A DNA stretch of 13,893 bases, from NCBI GenBank assembly GCA_964573795.1, contig CAZNMF010000472.1:1-13893 (forward strand), read 5' to 3'. Positions 1-5,614 of the stretch are shown here, one piece after another. Position numbers and translations under genes: made by a program. The DNA comes from CAZNMF01 sp964573795. Lineage in GTDB: Bacteria > Acidobacteriota > Vicinamibacteria > Vicinamibacterales > SCN-69-37. The stretch's first letter is position 1; each line of letters opens with the position of its first letter. A model generated the notes under the pieces. It worked only from the letters and a program-made list of their open reading frames with translations. It was not told the DNA's origin and made no database searches.

Positions 1-636
1 CGCTTCAGCGCGAAGGCGCTCACCGACACGGTCAAGGGCATCTATCTGCCGTACTGGACGTTCGACGCGAAGGCGCACGCGCGCTGGACCGCGGAGTCCG
101 GGACGTACTACTACGTGCGCGAAGGCAACCGTCAGGTGCAGCGCGTCAGGTGGACGCCCGCGGCGGGCGAATTGGATCACGTCTTCGACGACGACCTCGT
201 GTGCGCGTCGGTGGGCGTGGACGCGTCGCGGCTGCGGCGCATCGAGCCGTTTCCGACCGACACGCTGGTGCCGTACGACGCGGGCTATCTCGCGGGATGG
301 ACGGTCGAGCGCTATCAGATCGATCTCGTCGCCGCGGCCGAGCGCTCGCGTCAGCAGATGGACGCGACGCTGCGCGAGCTCTGCGCGCGCCAGATTCCCG
401 GCGACACGTACCGCAACCTCGTCGTCGACGCGGCGTATCGCGACCAGACGTTCAAGCACATCCTCGCGCCCGTGTGGCTGTTGAGCTACGTCTACGGCGC
501 GCGGTCGTTCCAGGTCGTCGTCAACGGCGTCACCGGCACGATCGCCGGCTCGCGCCCGTGGAGCTGGATCAAGATCACGCTGCTCGTGATCGTCGCACTG
601 ATCGTCGTGATCACGTTCTATTCGCTGCAGAATTAG
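1..636 (+). CDS. C-terminal part of a membrane-anchored protein, zinc-ribbon-associated family (5' end outside window)
   Basis: The reading frame is open from the first base, so the gene starts before the window; 211 codons are visible. The visible part begins with a GIYLPYWTFDA motif followed by aromatic and charged residues. I recall this motif from proteins often annotated as TFIIB-type zinc-ribbon proteins, whose ribbon would lie in the missing N-terminus. The middle has a conserved-looking stretch around DTYRNLVVDAAYRDQTFKHILAPVWLLSYVYG. The protein ends in one strong hydrophobic helix (about the last 22 residues, ITLLVIVALIVVITFYSL), which suggests a C-terminal membrane anchor. It converges on another zinc-ribbon gene at 890-1603, which fits a shared function, but the biochemical role is unknown. 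A GTG at 115 is in frame but lies inside the conserved region and is not the start. Confidence 0.72.
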   Translation, partial: RFSAKALTDTVKGIYLPYWTFDAKAHARWTAESGTYYYVREGNRQVQRVRWTPAAGELDHVFDDDLVCASVGVDASRLRRIEPFPTDTLVPYDAGYLAGWTVERYQIDLVAAAERSRQQMDATLRELCARQIPGDTYRNLVVDAAYRDQTFKHILAPVWLLSYVYGARSFQVVVNGVTGTIAGSRPWSWIKITLLVIVALIVVITFYSLQN

Positions 637-649
637 CGACGCCTGTCCG

Positions 650-813
650 CCGGGTCTGAAGACCCGGCCTACATCTGGTTCGGGGCAACGGGCGTGATGC
701 GGCAAGCGGTGCAGGTGTCGGTCGGGTCTTCAGACCCGGCCTACATCTGGGTCGGGCAACGGGCCGTGATGCGGCATGCGTGGGCCGGTGGAGGCGGTGT
801 CTTCACACCCGGC
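650..813. repeat. Tandem REP-like palindromes with GTAG head, ~72-bp unit
   Basis: Two clear copies (650-677 and 722-750) share the palindrome CGGGTCT-NN-AGACCCG followed by GCCTACATCTG. On the minus strand this is a GTAG tetranucleotide followed by a GC-rich hairpin. The spacing is 72 bp and the sequence after the palindrome is also conserved (GGCAACGG, GTGATGCGGCA), so the whole unit is duplicated. A third, decayed palindrome (GTCTTCACACCCGG) lies near 799-812. The two good copies differ at the centre, GA in one and TC in the other, which is the same core read from opposite strands. The same element recurs at 4397-4424. GTAG plus hairpin is the architecture of REP sequences moved by RAYT transposases; the link is by structure only. 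Confidence 0.75.
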
Positions 814-824
814 GGGGGCGTATT

Positions 825-887
825 GTCGTCCGTAGCCCGTCGTCCGTAGCCCGTCGTCCGTAGCCCGTAGCCCGTAGCCCGTAGCCC
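825..887. repeat. Heptamer array, GTAGCCC type (nine units)
   Basis: Nine 7-bp units in phase: three 14-bp pairs (GTCGTCC+GTAGCCC) and then three GTAGCCC units. On the minus strand it reads GGGCTAC repeated, with regularly spaced GGG runs separated by CTAC, a G-quadruplex-compatible pattern. It ends 2 bp before the stop codon of the minus-strand zinc-ribbon gene at 890, so it would form the start of that gene's 3' untranslated region. Confidence 0.85.
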
Positions 888-889
888 GC

Positions 890-1603
890 CTACGTCCCCA
901 TCCACTTCGAAACCGCGCGCAGGCCCGCGCCGATCAACCCTGACGCGGACACCTCGTCGTACCACGACGCGCGCTGCTCGAACGTCGCGAAGCTCGAGGC
1001 GACCTCGCGTCGCGCTTTCTCGAGGCGCAGCGGCAACGTCGGATCGATCTCGCGGTCCGTGCGTTCGGCGCGCTGGAGATCGCTGACCAGCCGTCCCGCC
1101 TGCTCGAAGTCCAGCATCGACAGCGGCGATCCGCAGTGCCCGCACGTCGTCGTCTTCGCGAGATCGATCGGCGCGCCGCAGTTGGAGCAATTGACCGTCT
1201 GCACGTGCTCGCGCAGGCGCGCGACCTGTTCGGCCGACAGCGGCTTGATGAAATTCTTCTCGCGGAGGAAATCCACGAACGAGATGAGCCGTCCGTGCCG
1301 CGCGGGACAGCGCTCATAGCCGAAGCGCGTCGTGCGCTGGATGTCGTGGACGGGCACGAGCCGCAGGTTGCAGCGCGGACATTTCGTCGTCGTCGAGGCC
1401 GCCGCGTGCGACGTGGGCGCCGCCGCGCGATCGCCGATCAGCTTGAAGAGACGGAGCGTCGAGCCCGGCGTCAACTGCAGGTTCTCGCGCTCGTCGAACC
1501 AGAAGGCCTGGCAGGGCAGACACAGATCGATCGTCACCGTCGTGCCGAGATGGCCCGCCAGCGACTGTTCGGTCATCGGTTGGGTGCAGCGTGGGCAATT
1601 CAT
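890..1603 (-). CDS. Zinc-ribbon protein with three metal-binding ribbons (zf-TFIIB type N-terminus)
   Basis: A 237-residue cytosolic protein with no signal peptide or membrane helix. Residues 1-45 are a zf-TFIIB-like ribbon: C3-x2-C6, then C28-x2-C31 followed by the family-typical aromatic-W-F-D-E (AFWFDERE). A second Cys cluster follows around residues 74-110 (CPRC, then ERCPARHGR), and a third at about 138-160 (CSNCGAPID with CGHCGSPLS), which looks like a classic zinc ribbon. The C-terminal third is charged and helical. The start ATG at 1603 is preceded by GAGAG, a weak ribosome binding site, and it places the first Cys pair at the extreme N-terminus as usual in this family. The gene is divergent from the DUF1080 gene and convergent with the membrane protein at 1-636. 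The function is unknown; binding to nucleic acid or protein is a guess. Confidence 0.8.
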   Translation of the reverse strand: MNCPRCTQPMTEQSLAGHLGTTVTIDLCLPCQAFWFDERENLQLTPGSTLRLFKLIGDRAAAPTSHAAASTTTKCPRCNLRLVPVHDIQRTTRFGYERCPARHGRLISFVDFLREKNFIKPLSAEQVARLREHVQTVNCSNCGAPIDLAKTTTCGHCGSPLSMLDFEQAGRLVSDLQRAERTDREIDPTLPLRLEKARREVASSFATFEQRASWYDEVSASGLIGAGLRAVSKWMGT

Positions 1604-1733
1604 GGGGCGTCTCTCGATGTATCGGCGGCGCGCGCGCGGGCCGCAGCGGCGTGCAGCCGTGCGCAGACGCCGCGTCGTGCGCTATGCTGGGCGCCGCATC
1701 CCGGCAATTCGCTGGTCATCGAAGGAGATCGTC
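1604..1733. promoter_or_regulatory. Divergent intergenic region with probable RBS and weak -10-like box
   Basis: This 130-bp GC-rich spacer separates two divergent genes and must carry both promoters. GAAGGAG at 1721-1727 is a strong ribosome binding site for the ATG at 1734. TATGCT at 1683-1688 could be a -10 element for the plus-strand gene; no convincing -35 is visible. There is a CG-alternating tract around 1626-1640. Confidence 0.35.
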
Positions 1734-2672
1734 ATGCGCAGATCCTGGCGTCTGGCCCTCGTCGTGGGCATGGTCACGTTCGCATTCGCGGGCTCGTTCT
1801 CCGCACAGCAGCCCGCAGCCCCGCCGCCTGCCGCGCCGGCGCCGCCGCCTGCGCCCGCCGTCTACCAGCCGAACGCGCTCGCGGGCGAGAAAGACTTCGT
1901 CGTCGGCGTGCAGCCGCCGTTCGTGTGGGGCCCGCTCGAGAATCCGAAGCCGACGGTGCCCGAGGGCTTCACGCCGATCTTCAACGGCGAGAACCTCGCC
2001 GGCTGGCACACGAGCCGGATCAACCGTCACGGCAAGACACCGGACTTCCGCGCGATCGACGGCGTCATCGTCGGCACGCAGAGCCCGTTCGGCGAGGGCG
2101 GCATTCTTCTCACCGACAAGAGCTATCGCAACTTCGAGCTCTACATGGAAGTGCGGCCCGACTACGGCTGCGACAGCGGCTTCTTCTTCCGCTCCACTGA
2201 GGCCGGTCACGCGTATCAGGTGACGATGGACTATCTGCCTGGCGGCAGCATGGGCGCATTGATCACGGAGAACCCCGATCGATCGAACACGCCCGCGCGT
2301 CAGACGCGTGCCGGTGGCGCAGGCGCACCGCCCGCGCGTGCCGGTGGCGCCGGCCGTGCCGGCCGCGGTCCGGTCGCGCGCGTCGTCGGCGGCATTCCGC
2401 TCGGCCAGACGACGCCGGTGGGCGAAGCGGCGTGGATGAAGGCATGGAAGCGCGAAGCGTGGAACAGCGTGCGCGTCCGCGTGGAAGGCGACATCCCGCA
2501 CGTGCAGGTGTGGATCAACGACCAGCTCGTCACCGACGCGCACGAAACCACCAACCGCGCCGAAGGCGGCATCGTCGAAGGCCCGATCGCGATCCAGATC
2601 CACGGCGGCAGCCGCTGGGTGCCCGCGGGATTCTGGCGGTGGAGGAATTTGGGGATCAAAGAGCTGCCATAA
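1734..2672 (+). CDS. Secreted DUF1080 protein (3-keto-disaccharide hydrolase domain)
   Basis: A 312-residue exported protein. Residues 1-24 form a signal peptide (MRRSW, hydrophobic core, cleavage near AGSFSA-QQ), followed by a Pro/Ala linker. From about residue 78 to the end the sequence matches the DUF1080 / 3-keto-disaccharide hydrolase fold (PF06439): FxxIFNGxNLxGW, then FELYMEVRPD, DSGFFFRS, YQVTMD, GALI, WNSVRVRVEG, and the ending GPIAIQIHGG. Family members act on or bind modified glycosides, so a role in carbohydrate breakdown outside the cytoplasm is likely; the substrate is unknown. An Ala/Gly/Arg insert (about residues 190-220) with a 10-residue repeat interrupts the fold. The start is fixed by the RBS at 1721-1727 and the signal peptide; the frame stays open upstream to 1332, but that part has no signal and overlaps the divergent gene. 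Confidence 0.87.
   Translation: MRRSWRLALVVGMVTFAFAGSFSAQQPAAPPPAAPAPPPAPAVYQPNALAGEKDFVVGVQPPFVWGPLENPKPTVPEGFTPIFNGENLAGWHTSRINRHGKTPDFRAIDGVIVGTQSPFGEGGILLTDKSYRNFELYMEVRPDYGCDSGFFFRSTEAGHAYQVTMDYLPGGSMGALITENPDRSNTPARQTRAGGAGAPPARAGGAGRAGRGPVARVVGGIPLGQTTPVGEAAWMKAWKREAWNSVRVRVEGDIPHVQVWINDQLVTDAHETTNRAEGGIVEGPIAIQIHGGSRWVPAGFWRWRNLGIKELP
2306..2350. repeat. 15-bp direct repeat inside the DUF1080 gene
   Basis: GCGTGCCGGTGGCGC occurs at 2306-2320 and again at 2336-2350, 30 bp apart. It encodes two RAGGAG motifs in the low-complexity loop of the protein. In-frame duplication of a 30-bp unit explains it. Confidence 0.75.
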
Positions 2673-2681
2673 AGGCGTGCA

Positions 2682-2799
2682 GGTTCTCGGTTCTGGGTTC
2701 TCGGTTCTCCGTTCGGAACCGAAGAACCCGGAACCCGAACCTAGAACCCAGAACGGAGAACCCAGAACGGAGAACCCAGAACGGAGAACCCAGAACCCT
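2682..2799. repeat. Heptamer array, GAACCCA/GAACGGA type, changing orientation in the middle
   Basis: Four units of GGTTCTC/GGTTCTG (2682-2709) are followed by a switch around CGTTCG (2710-2715), then units in the opposite orientation: four degenerate ones (2715-2742), then eight exact-period units (2744-2799) arranged as three perfect 14-bp pairs of GAACCCA+GAACGGA plus a partial one. The two halves can pair as a long imperfect hairpin. The array fills most of the gap between the DUF1080 stop and the next signal peptide. It is open in the downstream frame and artificially lengthens that ORF. The same family occurs inside addA at 10514-10562. Confidence 0.9.
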
Positions 2800-2841
2800 G
2801 AAGTCTGTCGTCGCCAAGCCGATTCCCTTCAGGGGAGTCCG

Positions 2842-3987
2842 GTGGCGCGCGTCGCCTTTTTTGAAACACGGCTTACGGTCCTGTTCGTCGGCGTTCTGCT
2901 CGCGATTGGCGTGACGGGGCGCGTGGGCGCGCAGCAGCCGCAGACCGGCAGCGCGCGAGGCACCGTCGCCGACACCTCCGGCGGCGTGCTGCCCGGCGTC
3001 ACCGTGTCGGCGGCCGATGCCGACGGACGGACGCTGAGCTTCACCGTCACCGACGGCACTGGCGCGTTCGCGTTCGATCATCTGCCCGCCGGTCCCATCA
3101 ATCTTCTTTTTCATCTCGACGGCTTCGAGGACGCGAAGGCGACCGTCACCGTCGCGCCCGCTGGCGCGGACGCCGCGCGCCGCGCCGCGACGATCGCGCA
3201 GCAGCTCCAGATCAAATCGCTTGCGGAGACCGTCACCGTCCGCGCGGATCTGCCGCCGCCCCCGCCGCCGCCTCGTCCCGTGCTGCAGCCCGTGCCCGAG
3301 CACGATCCGTCGGCCGTGTGCGGGCCGGCGAAGGCGGAGGGCATCGTCCAGTCGCCGGGCACCGTGCGATCGCGGCGTGACGAAGTCGCGCAGAAGCTCT
3401 TCGGCGGCGACGAGGAGCTGCTGATCGACGGCGGCGCGATCACGGGCATGCGCGTCGGCCAGAACTACATCGTGCGCCGGCGATATCCGACCGCGCTCGT
3501 CGATCGCAAGGGCAAGGTCGTGATGGGCGAGCACTCGTCGGGGCTCGTGCAGATCGTCTCGGTCGACGACGAGGTGGCAACTGCCGTGGTCGTCTACGCG
3601 TGCGACGAGATGATGTCGGGCGACTACCTCGTGCGCTTCGACGCCGAGCCGCCGATCCCGCCCGATCCGATGGGCCCGCCGTCGTTCGACAGCGCCGCGC
3701 GAATCCTGTTCGCCGACGCGGGCCAGTCGCTCGGCGCGACGAACCGCATGCTCGTGATCGATCGCGGCGCCCGCGATGGCGTCCGTCCCGGCCAGCGCTT
3801 CACGCTCTTCCGCCGCTCCCGCTTCGGCCACACCAAGCCCGTCGTCGTCGGCCAGGCCGTCGTCGTCACCGCGAGACGCGAGTCCGCGACGGTGCGCGTC
3901 GAGCAGGCGACCGACGTCGTCTTCTTCGGCGAGGACGGCGACTGGGCCGCGCCGCAGGGGCCGATGCAGAGGGCGGCGGGGGATTAG
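2842..3987 (+). CDS. Secreted protein with carboxypeptidase-regulatory-like domain and a FlgT-like C-terminal region
   Basis: 381 residues from the GTG at 2842, which follows AGGGGAG (2831-2837). The N-terminus is a signal peptide (VARVAFFETRLTVLFVGVLLAIGV, cleavage near VGAQQ). Residues about 33-115 form a CarboxypepD_reg beta-sandwich: GTVxDxSGGVLPGVTVSA, DGTGAFAFDHLPAG, FHLDGFEDA. A run of seven prolines forms a linker. The C-terminal half (about 160-375) has two repeats of a beta-rich pattern, GMRVGQNYIVRRR...GLVQIVSVDDEVATAVVV...GDYLVRFD and DGVRPGQRFTLFRRS...GQAVVVTARRESATVRV, resembling the LysM/FlgT C-terminal type of envelope domain; that assignment is tentative. It is probably a periplasmic or surface protein of unknown partner. 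An earlier GTG at 2677 would place repeat-encoded peptide before the signal peptide and is rejected. Confidence 0.78.
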   Translation: MARVAFFETRLTVLFVGVLLAIGVTGRVGAQQPQTGSARGTVADTSGGVLPGVTVSAADADGRTLSFTVTDGTGAFAFDHLPAGPINLLFHLDGFEDAKATVTVAPAGADAARRAATIAQQLQIKSLAETVTVRADLPPPPPPPRPVLQPVPEHDPSAVCGPAKAEGIVQSPGTVRSRRDEVAQKLFGGDEELLIDGGAITGMRVGQNYIVRRRYPTALVDRKGKVVMGEHSSGLVQIVSVDDEVATAVVVYACDEMMSGDYLVRFDAEPPIPPDPMGPPSFDSAARILFADAGQSLGATNRMLVIDRGARDGVRPGQRFTLFRRSRFGHTKPVVVGQAVVVTARRESATVRVEQATDVVFFGEDGDWAAPQGPMQRAAGD

Positions 3988-4013
3988 GACCAGGGGACGA
4001 AGGGACCAGGGGG
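3987..4013. repeat. Octamer array, GGACCAGG/GGACGAAG type
   Basis: Three octamers, GGACCAGG, GGACGAAG, GGACCAGG, then GGG, beginning at the last base of the upstream stop codon. This is the reverse complement of the family at 4474-4537 and 6243-6282. It sits exactly at the left edge of the truncated DUF262-like remnant. Confidence 0.85.
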
Positions 4014-4015
4014 CG

Positions 4016-4276
4016 GAAATCAACGAAATCGCCAATTTCGCGTTCATCAGCGGCCGCGCCAATCGAGCGATTCTTGCCAAAGAGCCCAAGACCTATCTGC
4101 CCGGTATCGTCGAGAAGCGGGGAGAAGACGCCCTTCGCGCTCAGCTGATTCCAACGGATGAACGGCTCTGGAAGGTCGAGAACTACCGCGAGTTTCTGGC
4201 GTGGCGCCGTGACCAGCTGGCCGATGAGGTGAACAAGCTGTTCGGCGTCGAAAATGCCGTCGGGCAACCTGCCTAG
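4016..4276 (+). pseudogene. C-terminal remnant of a DUF262/DUF1524 (GmrSD-like) protein
   Basis: An 86-codon open stretch with no start codon of its own at its left edge. It reads EINEIANFAFISGRANRAIL, then KEPKTYLPGIVEKRG, RAQLIPTDERLWKVENYREFLAWRRDQLADEVNKLFG. This matches the pattern I know for the end of DUF1524/GmrSD-type proteins: an N-x-I-x-N-x-x-x-(L/I)-S-G region, then YLP, then LIPxDxxLW, then a helix ending in FLxxRRxxLxxxxNxxFG. The catalytic HNH part and the DUF262 nucleotidase part, normally several hundred residues upstream, are missing. The left boundary is the octamer array at 3987-4013, which suggests loss by rearrangement at the repeat. Base composition is visibly less GC-rich than the neighbours. 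It is very unlikely to be functional. Confidence 0.7.
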
Positions 4277-4396
4277 TCAGACACGTCGGTCGTCACGGGG
4301 CTTCGCGCTCCACGTGTCCGTCAGCAGCCGACTCGGACCGCCGCGCGGGCGTGCGGACATTCGACCCCGCGTCGAGCCGCCGCGACCCTTCCTCCG
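4277..4396. other. Intergenic spacer with no recognised feature
   Basis: I see no ORF, RNA gene or repeat in this stretch between the DUF262-like remnant and the REP-like element at 4397. Confidence 0.5.
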
Positions 4397-4424
4397 CCGG
4401 GTCTGAAGACCCGGCCTACATCTG
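4397..4424 (-). repeat. REP-like palindrome with GTAG head
   Basis: The palindrome CCGGGTCTGAAGACCCGG followed by CCTACATCTG is identical over 28 bp to the copy at 650-677. GTAG lies on the minus strand immediately beside the hairpin. It lies 3.7 kb from the first copy in an unrelated intergenic region, so the family is dispersed. Confidence 0.85.
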
Positions 4425-4439
4425 CGAAGCCGCCTTTGG

Positions 4440-4460
4440 CTTCTGGCTTCGAACTTCGTG
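4440..4460. repeat. Short heptamer run, CTTCGAA type
   Basis: Three in-phase units, CTTCTGG, CTTCGAA and CTTCGTG. This is a small, degenerate example of the 7-bp class, between a REP-like palindrome and an octamer array. Confidence 0.5.
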
Positions 4461-4473
4461 ACTTTTCTCGATC

Positions 4474-4537
4474 TCCCTTCGTCCCTTCGTCCCCTGGTCC
4501 CCTGGTCCCTTCGCCCCCCGGTCCCTTGCTCCCCGGC
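4474..4537. repeat. Octamer array, TCCCTTCG/TCCCCTGG type (eight units)
   Basis: Eight 8-bp units with exact phase: TCCCTTCG twice, TCCCCTGG twice, TCCCTTCG, CCCCCCGG, TCCCTTGC, TCCCCGGC. Every unit carries a CCC run, so the minus strand has at least eight G-runs with loops of about 2-5 bases, a strong G-quadruplex (plus-strand i-motif) candidate. It lies in the 5' leader of the PAS/winged-helix gene, 36 bp before its ATG. Confidence 0.9.
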
Positions 4538-4573
4538 CCCCGCCTGTCACACCCCACCCGTACCCTCGCGATC

Positions 4574-5443
4574 ATGAGCGCTCCGAACGGATGGTTCCGC
4601 GCGCTGCTCGATACCGCGCCGGACGTCTACTTCCGCTACGCCTTCGAGCCCGCGCGCCGGCTCGCGTATGTCAGCCCGTCCATCGAGACCCTCACGGGCC
4701 GCACGCCGGCCGAGCTCTATGCCGATCCCGGGCTCTGCCTCGCGGTCGTCGCCGGCCGCGATCGCCGGCTGATCGCGCGTGTGCTGCGCGCGCGTCGCGG
4801 GCTCACGCTGACGCTGCACGTCCAGCGCGATGGCGTGGCGATTCCCGTCGAGCTCCGCACCGTCGCCCTCGTCAAACACCGCCGCATCGTCGCGATCGAA
4901 GGCGTGGCACGACTCGTCGTCGGCGCGAGCGCGGGTGACGCGCGCGTCGGCGCCGGTGCCGGCGCGGCATCGACCGCCGACGCCGAGGGGCCCGTCCAGC
5001 AGCGGCTCGCGGCGCTGATGTTCGAGGCGCACGATCTGCTGCACCGCGTGCTGCCACCGGCCGCGATCGCTGCGGAGGACGCGCGGCAGATGCTGCGCAT
5101 CGGCGACATCGCGCTCGATCCGCAGCGTCTCATCGTGATCGCCGCTGGACAGCCCGTCGCGCTCGCGAGCCGCGAGCTGCAGTTGCTGCGCTATCTCCTC
5201 GAGCGTCCCGGCCGCGTCGTCACGCGCCAGCAGCTGCTGACGGACGTCTGGTCCTACAGCTACACCGGCGACGATCGCACGGTCGACGTCCACGTCTCGC
5301 GTCTGCGTCGCAAGCTGCCGTCGCTCGGCGGACGTCTCGTCGCCATCCGCAACATCGGCTATCGCCTCGACGACGAGCGCGAGGCCGCGCGCGTTGCGAA
5401 CAGTTGGCTCGGCGGCAATCGAGCGGCAATCGTCGCGTCATAG
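4574..5443 (+). CDS. PAS-domain transcription regulator with OmpR/PhoB-type winged helix and no receiver domain
   Basis: 289 residues, cytosolic. Residues about 4-115 are a PAS fold: WFRALLDTAPDVYFRYAF, then YVSPSIETLTGRTPAEL, then a PAS-like end with VELRTVALVKHRRIVAIEGVAR. A low-complexity Ala/Gly linker (about 117-140) and a helical segment lead to a Trans_reg_C winged helix at about 176-265: IGDIALDPQ, LASRELQLLRYLLERPGRVVTRQQLL, TVDVHVSRLRRKL, AIRNIGYRL. Ordinary OmpR-family regulators carry a phosphoacceptor receiver domain in place of the PAS, so this looks like a one-component regulator that senses a ligand, redox state or light through PAS; the signal is unknown. The ATG at 4574 begins right at the PAS fold. 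No good RBS is visible, and upstream in-frame sequence is repeat DNA. The target genes are unknown. Confidence 0.82.
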   Translation: MSAPNGWFRALLDTAPDVYFRYAFEPARRLAYVSPSIETLTGRTPAELYADPGLCLAVVAGRDRRLIARVLRARRGLTLTLHVQRDGVAIPVELRTVALVKHRRIVAIEGVARLVVGASAGDARVGAGAGAASTADAEGPVQQRLAALMFEAHDLLHRVLPPAAIAAEDARQMLRIGDIALDPQRLIVIAAGQPVALASRELQLLRYLLERPGRVVTRQQLLTDVWSYSYTGDDRTVDVHVSRLRRKLPSLGGRLVAIRNIGYRLDDEREAARVANSWLGGNRAAIVAS

Positions 5444-5479
5444 GCTCGTGACGTCGGCGCGCTCGTTCGCGCTAGATGT

Positions 5480-5493
5480 GGGCGATATCGCCC
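5480..5493. repeat. Perfect 14-bp palindrome followed by a UUCG-type hairpin
   Basis: GGGCGATATCGCCC is a perfect palindrome; it overlaps GCCC-TTCG-GGGC (5490-5501), a stem with a UUCG tetraloop. It lies 37 bp after the stop of the regulator gene. It could act as a weak terminator or RNA-stabilising structure, but no T-run follows. Confidence 0.4.
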
Positions 5494-5520
5494 TTCGGGG
5501 CGGCAACCTCGAGCGCAGCC

Positions 5521-5600
5521 GTCGGGCGGCCACGAGGGCCGCCCCTACGCAAGGCGACAGGTCACGCATGTCGTAGAGGCCGCCCTCGTGGCGACACGAC
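5521..5600. repeat. REPIN-like element: inverted pair of GTAG-headed palindromes
   Basis: The left arm (5521-5548), read on the minus strand, is GTAG followed by a GGCGGCC-type hairpin. The right arm (5573-5600), on the plus strand, is GTAG followed by a similar hairpin. The arms match at 23 of 28 positions, counted by eye, and face each other across a 24-bp loop. The left arm alone forms GGGCGGCC/GGCCGCCC with a 5-nt loop. An inverted pair of REP sequences with inward GTAG heads is the definition of a REPIN. It ends 14 bp before the likely addB start, so it occupies the addB leader. Confidence 0.7.
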
Positions 5601-5614
5601 AGCTCGCAGCTAAA

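Noticed and set aside
1332..1733. Upstream extension of the DUF1080 gene
   Set aside because: It overlaps the divergent zinc-ribbon gene and lacks a signal peptide; the RBS and signal sequence support 1734.
825..2799. CRISPR array
   Set aside because: The repeats are 7-8 bp units with no spacers of constant length, and there are no cas genes.
2677..2841. N-terminal extension of the CarboxypepD_reg gene from GTG 2677
   Set aside because: The extension is translated heptamer repeat and would bury the signal peptide; a good RBS precedes GTG 2842.
2656..4089. A 477-codon minus-strand frame opposite the CarboxypepD_reg gene
   Set aside because: Low-complexity Arg/Asp/His-rich product including repeat-encoded peptide; the sense strand has a signal peptide and a recognisable domain.
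4436..4573. N-terminal extension of the PAS regulator from TTG 4436
   Set aside because: It consists of repeat-derived Ser/Pro-rich peptide; the PAS fold begins at ATG 4574.
5480..5501. Intrinsic terminator for the PAS regulator
   Set aside because: The hairpins are good but no T-run follows, so only a palindrome is annotated.
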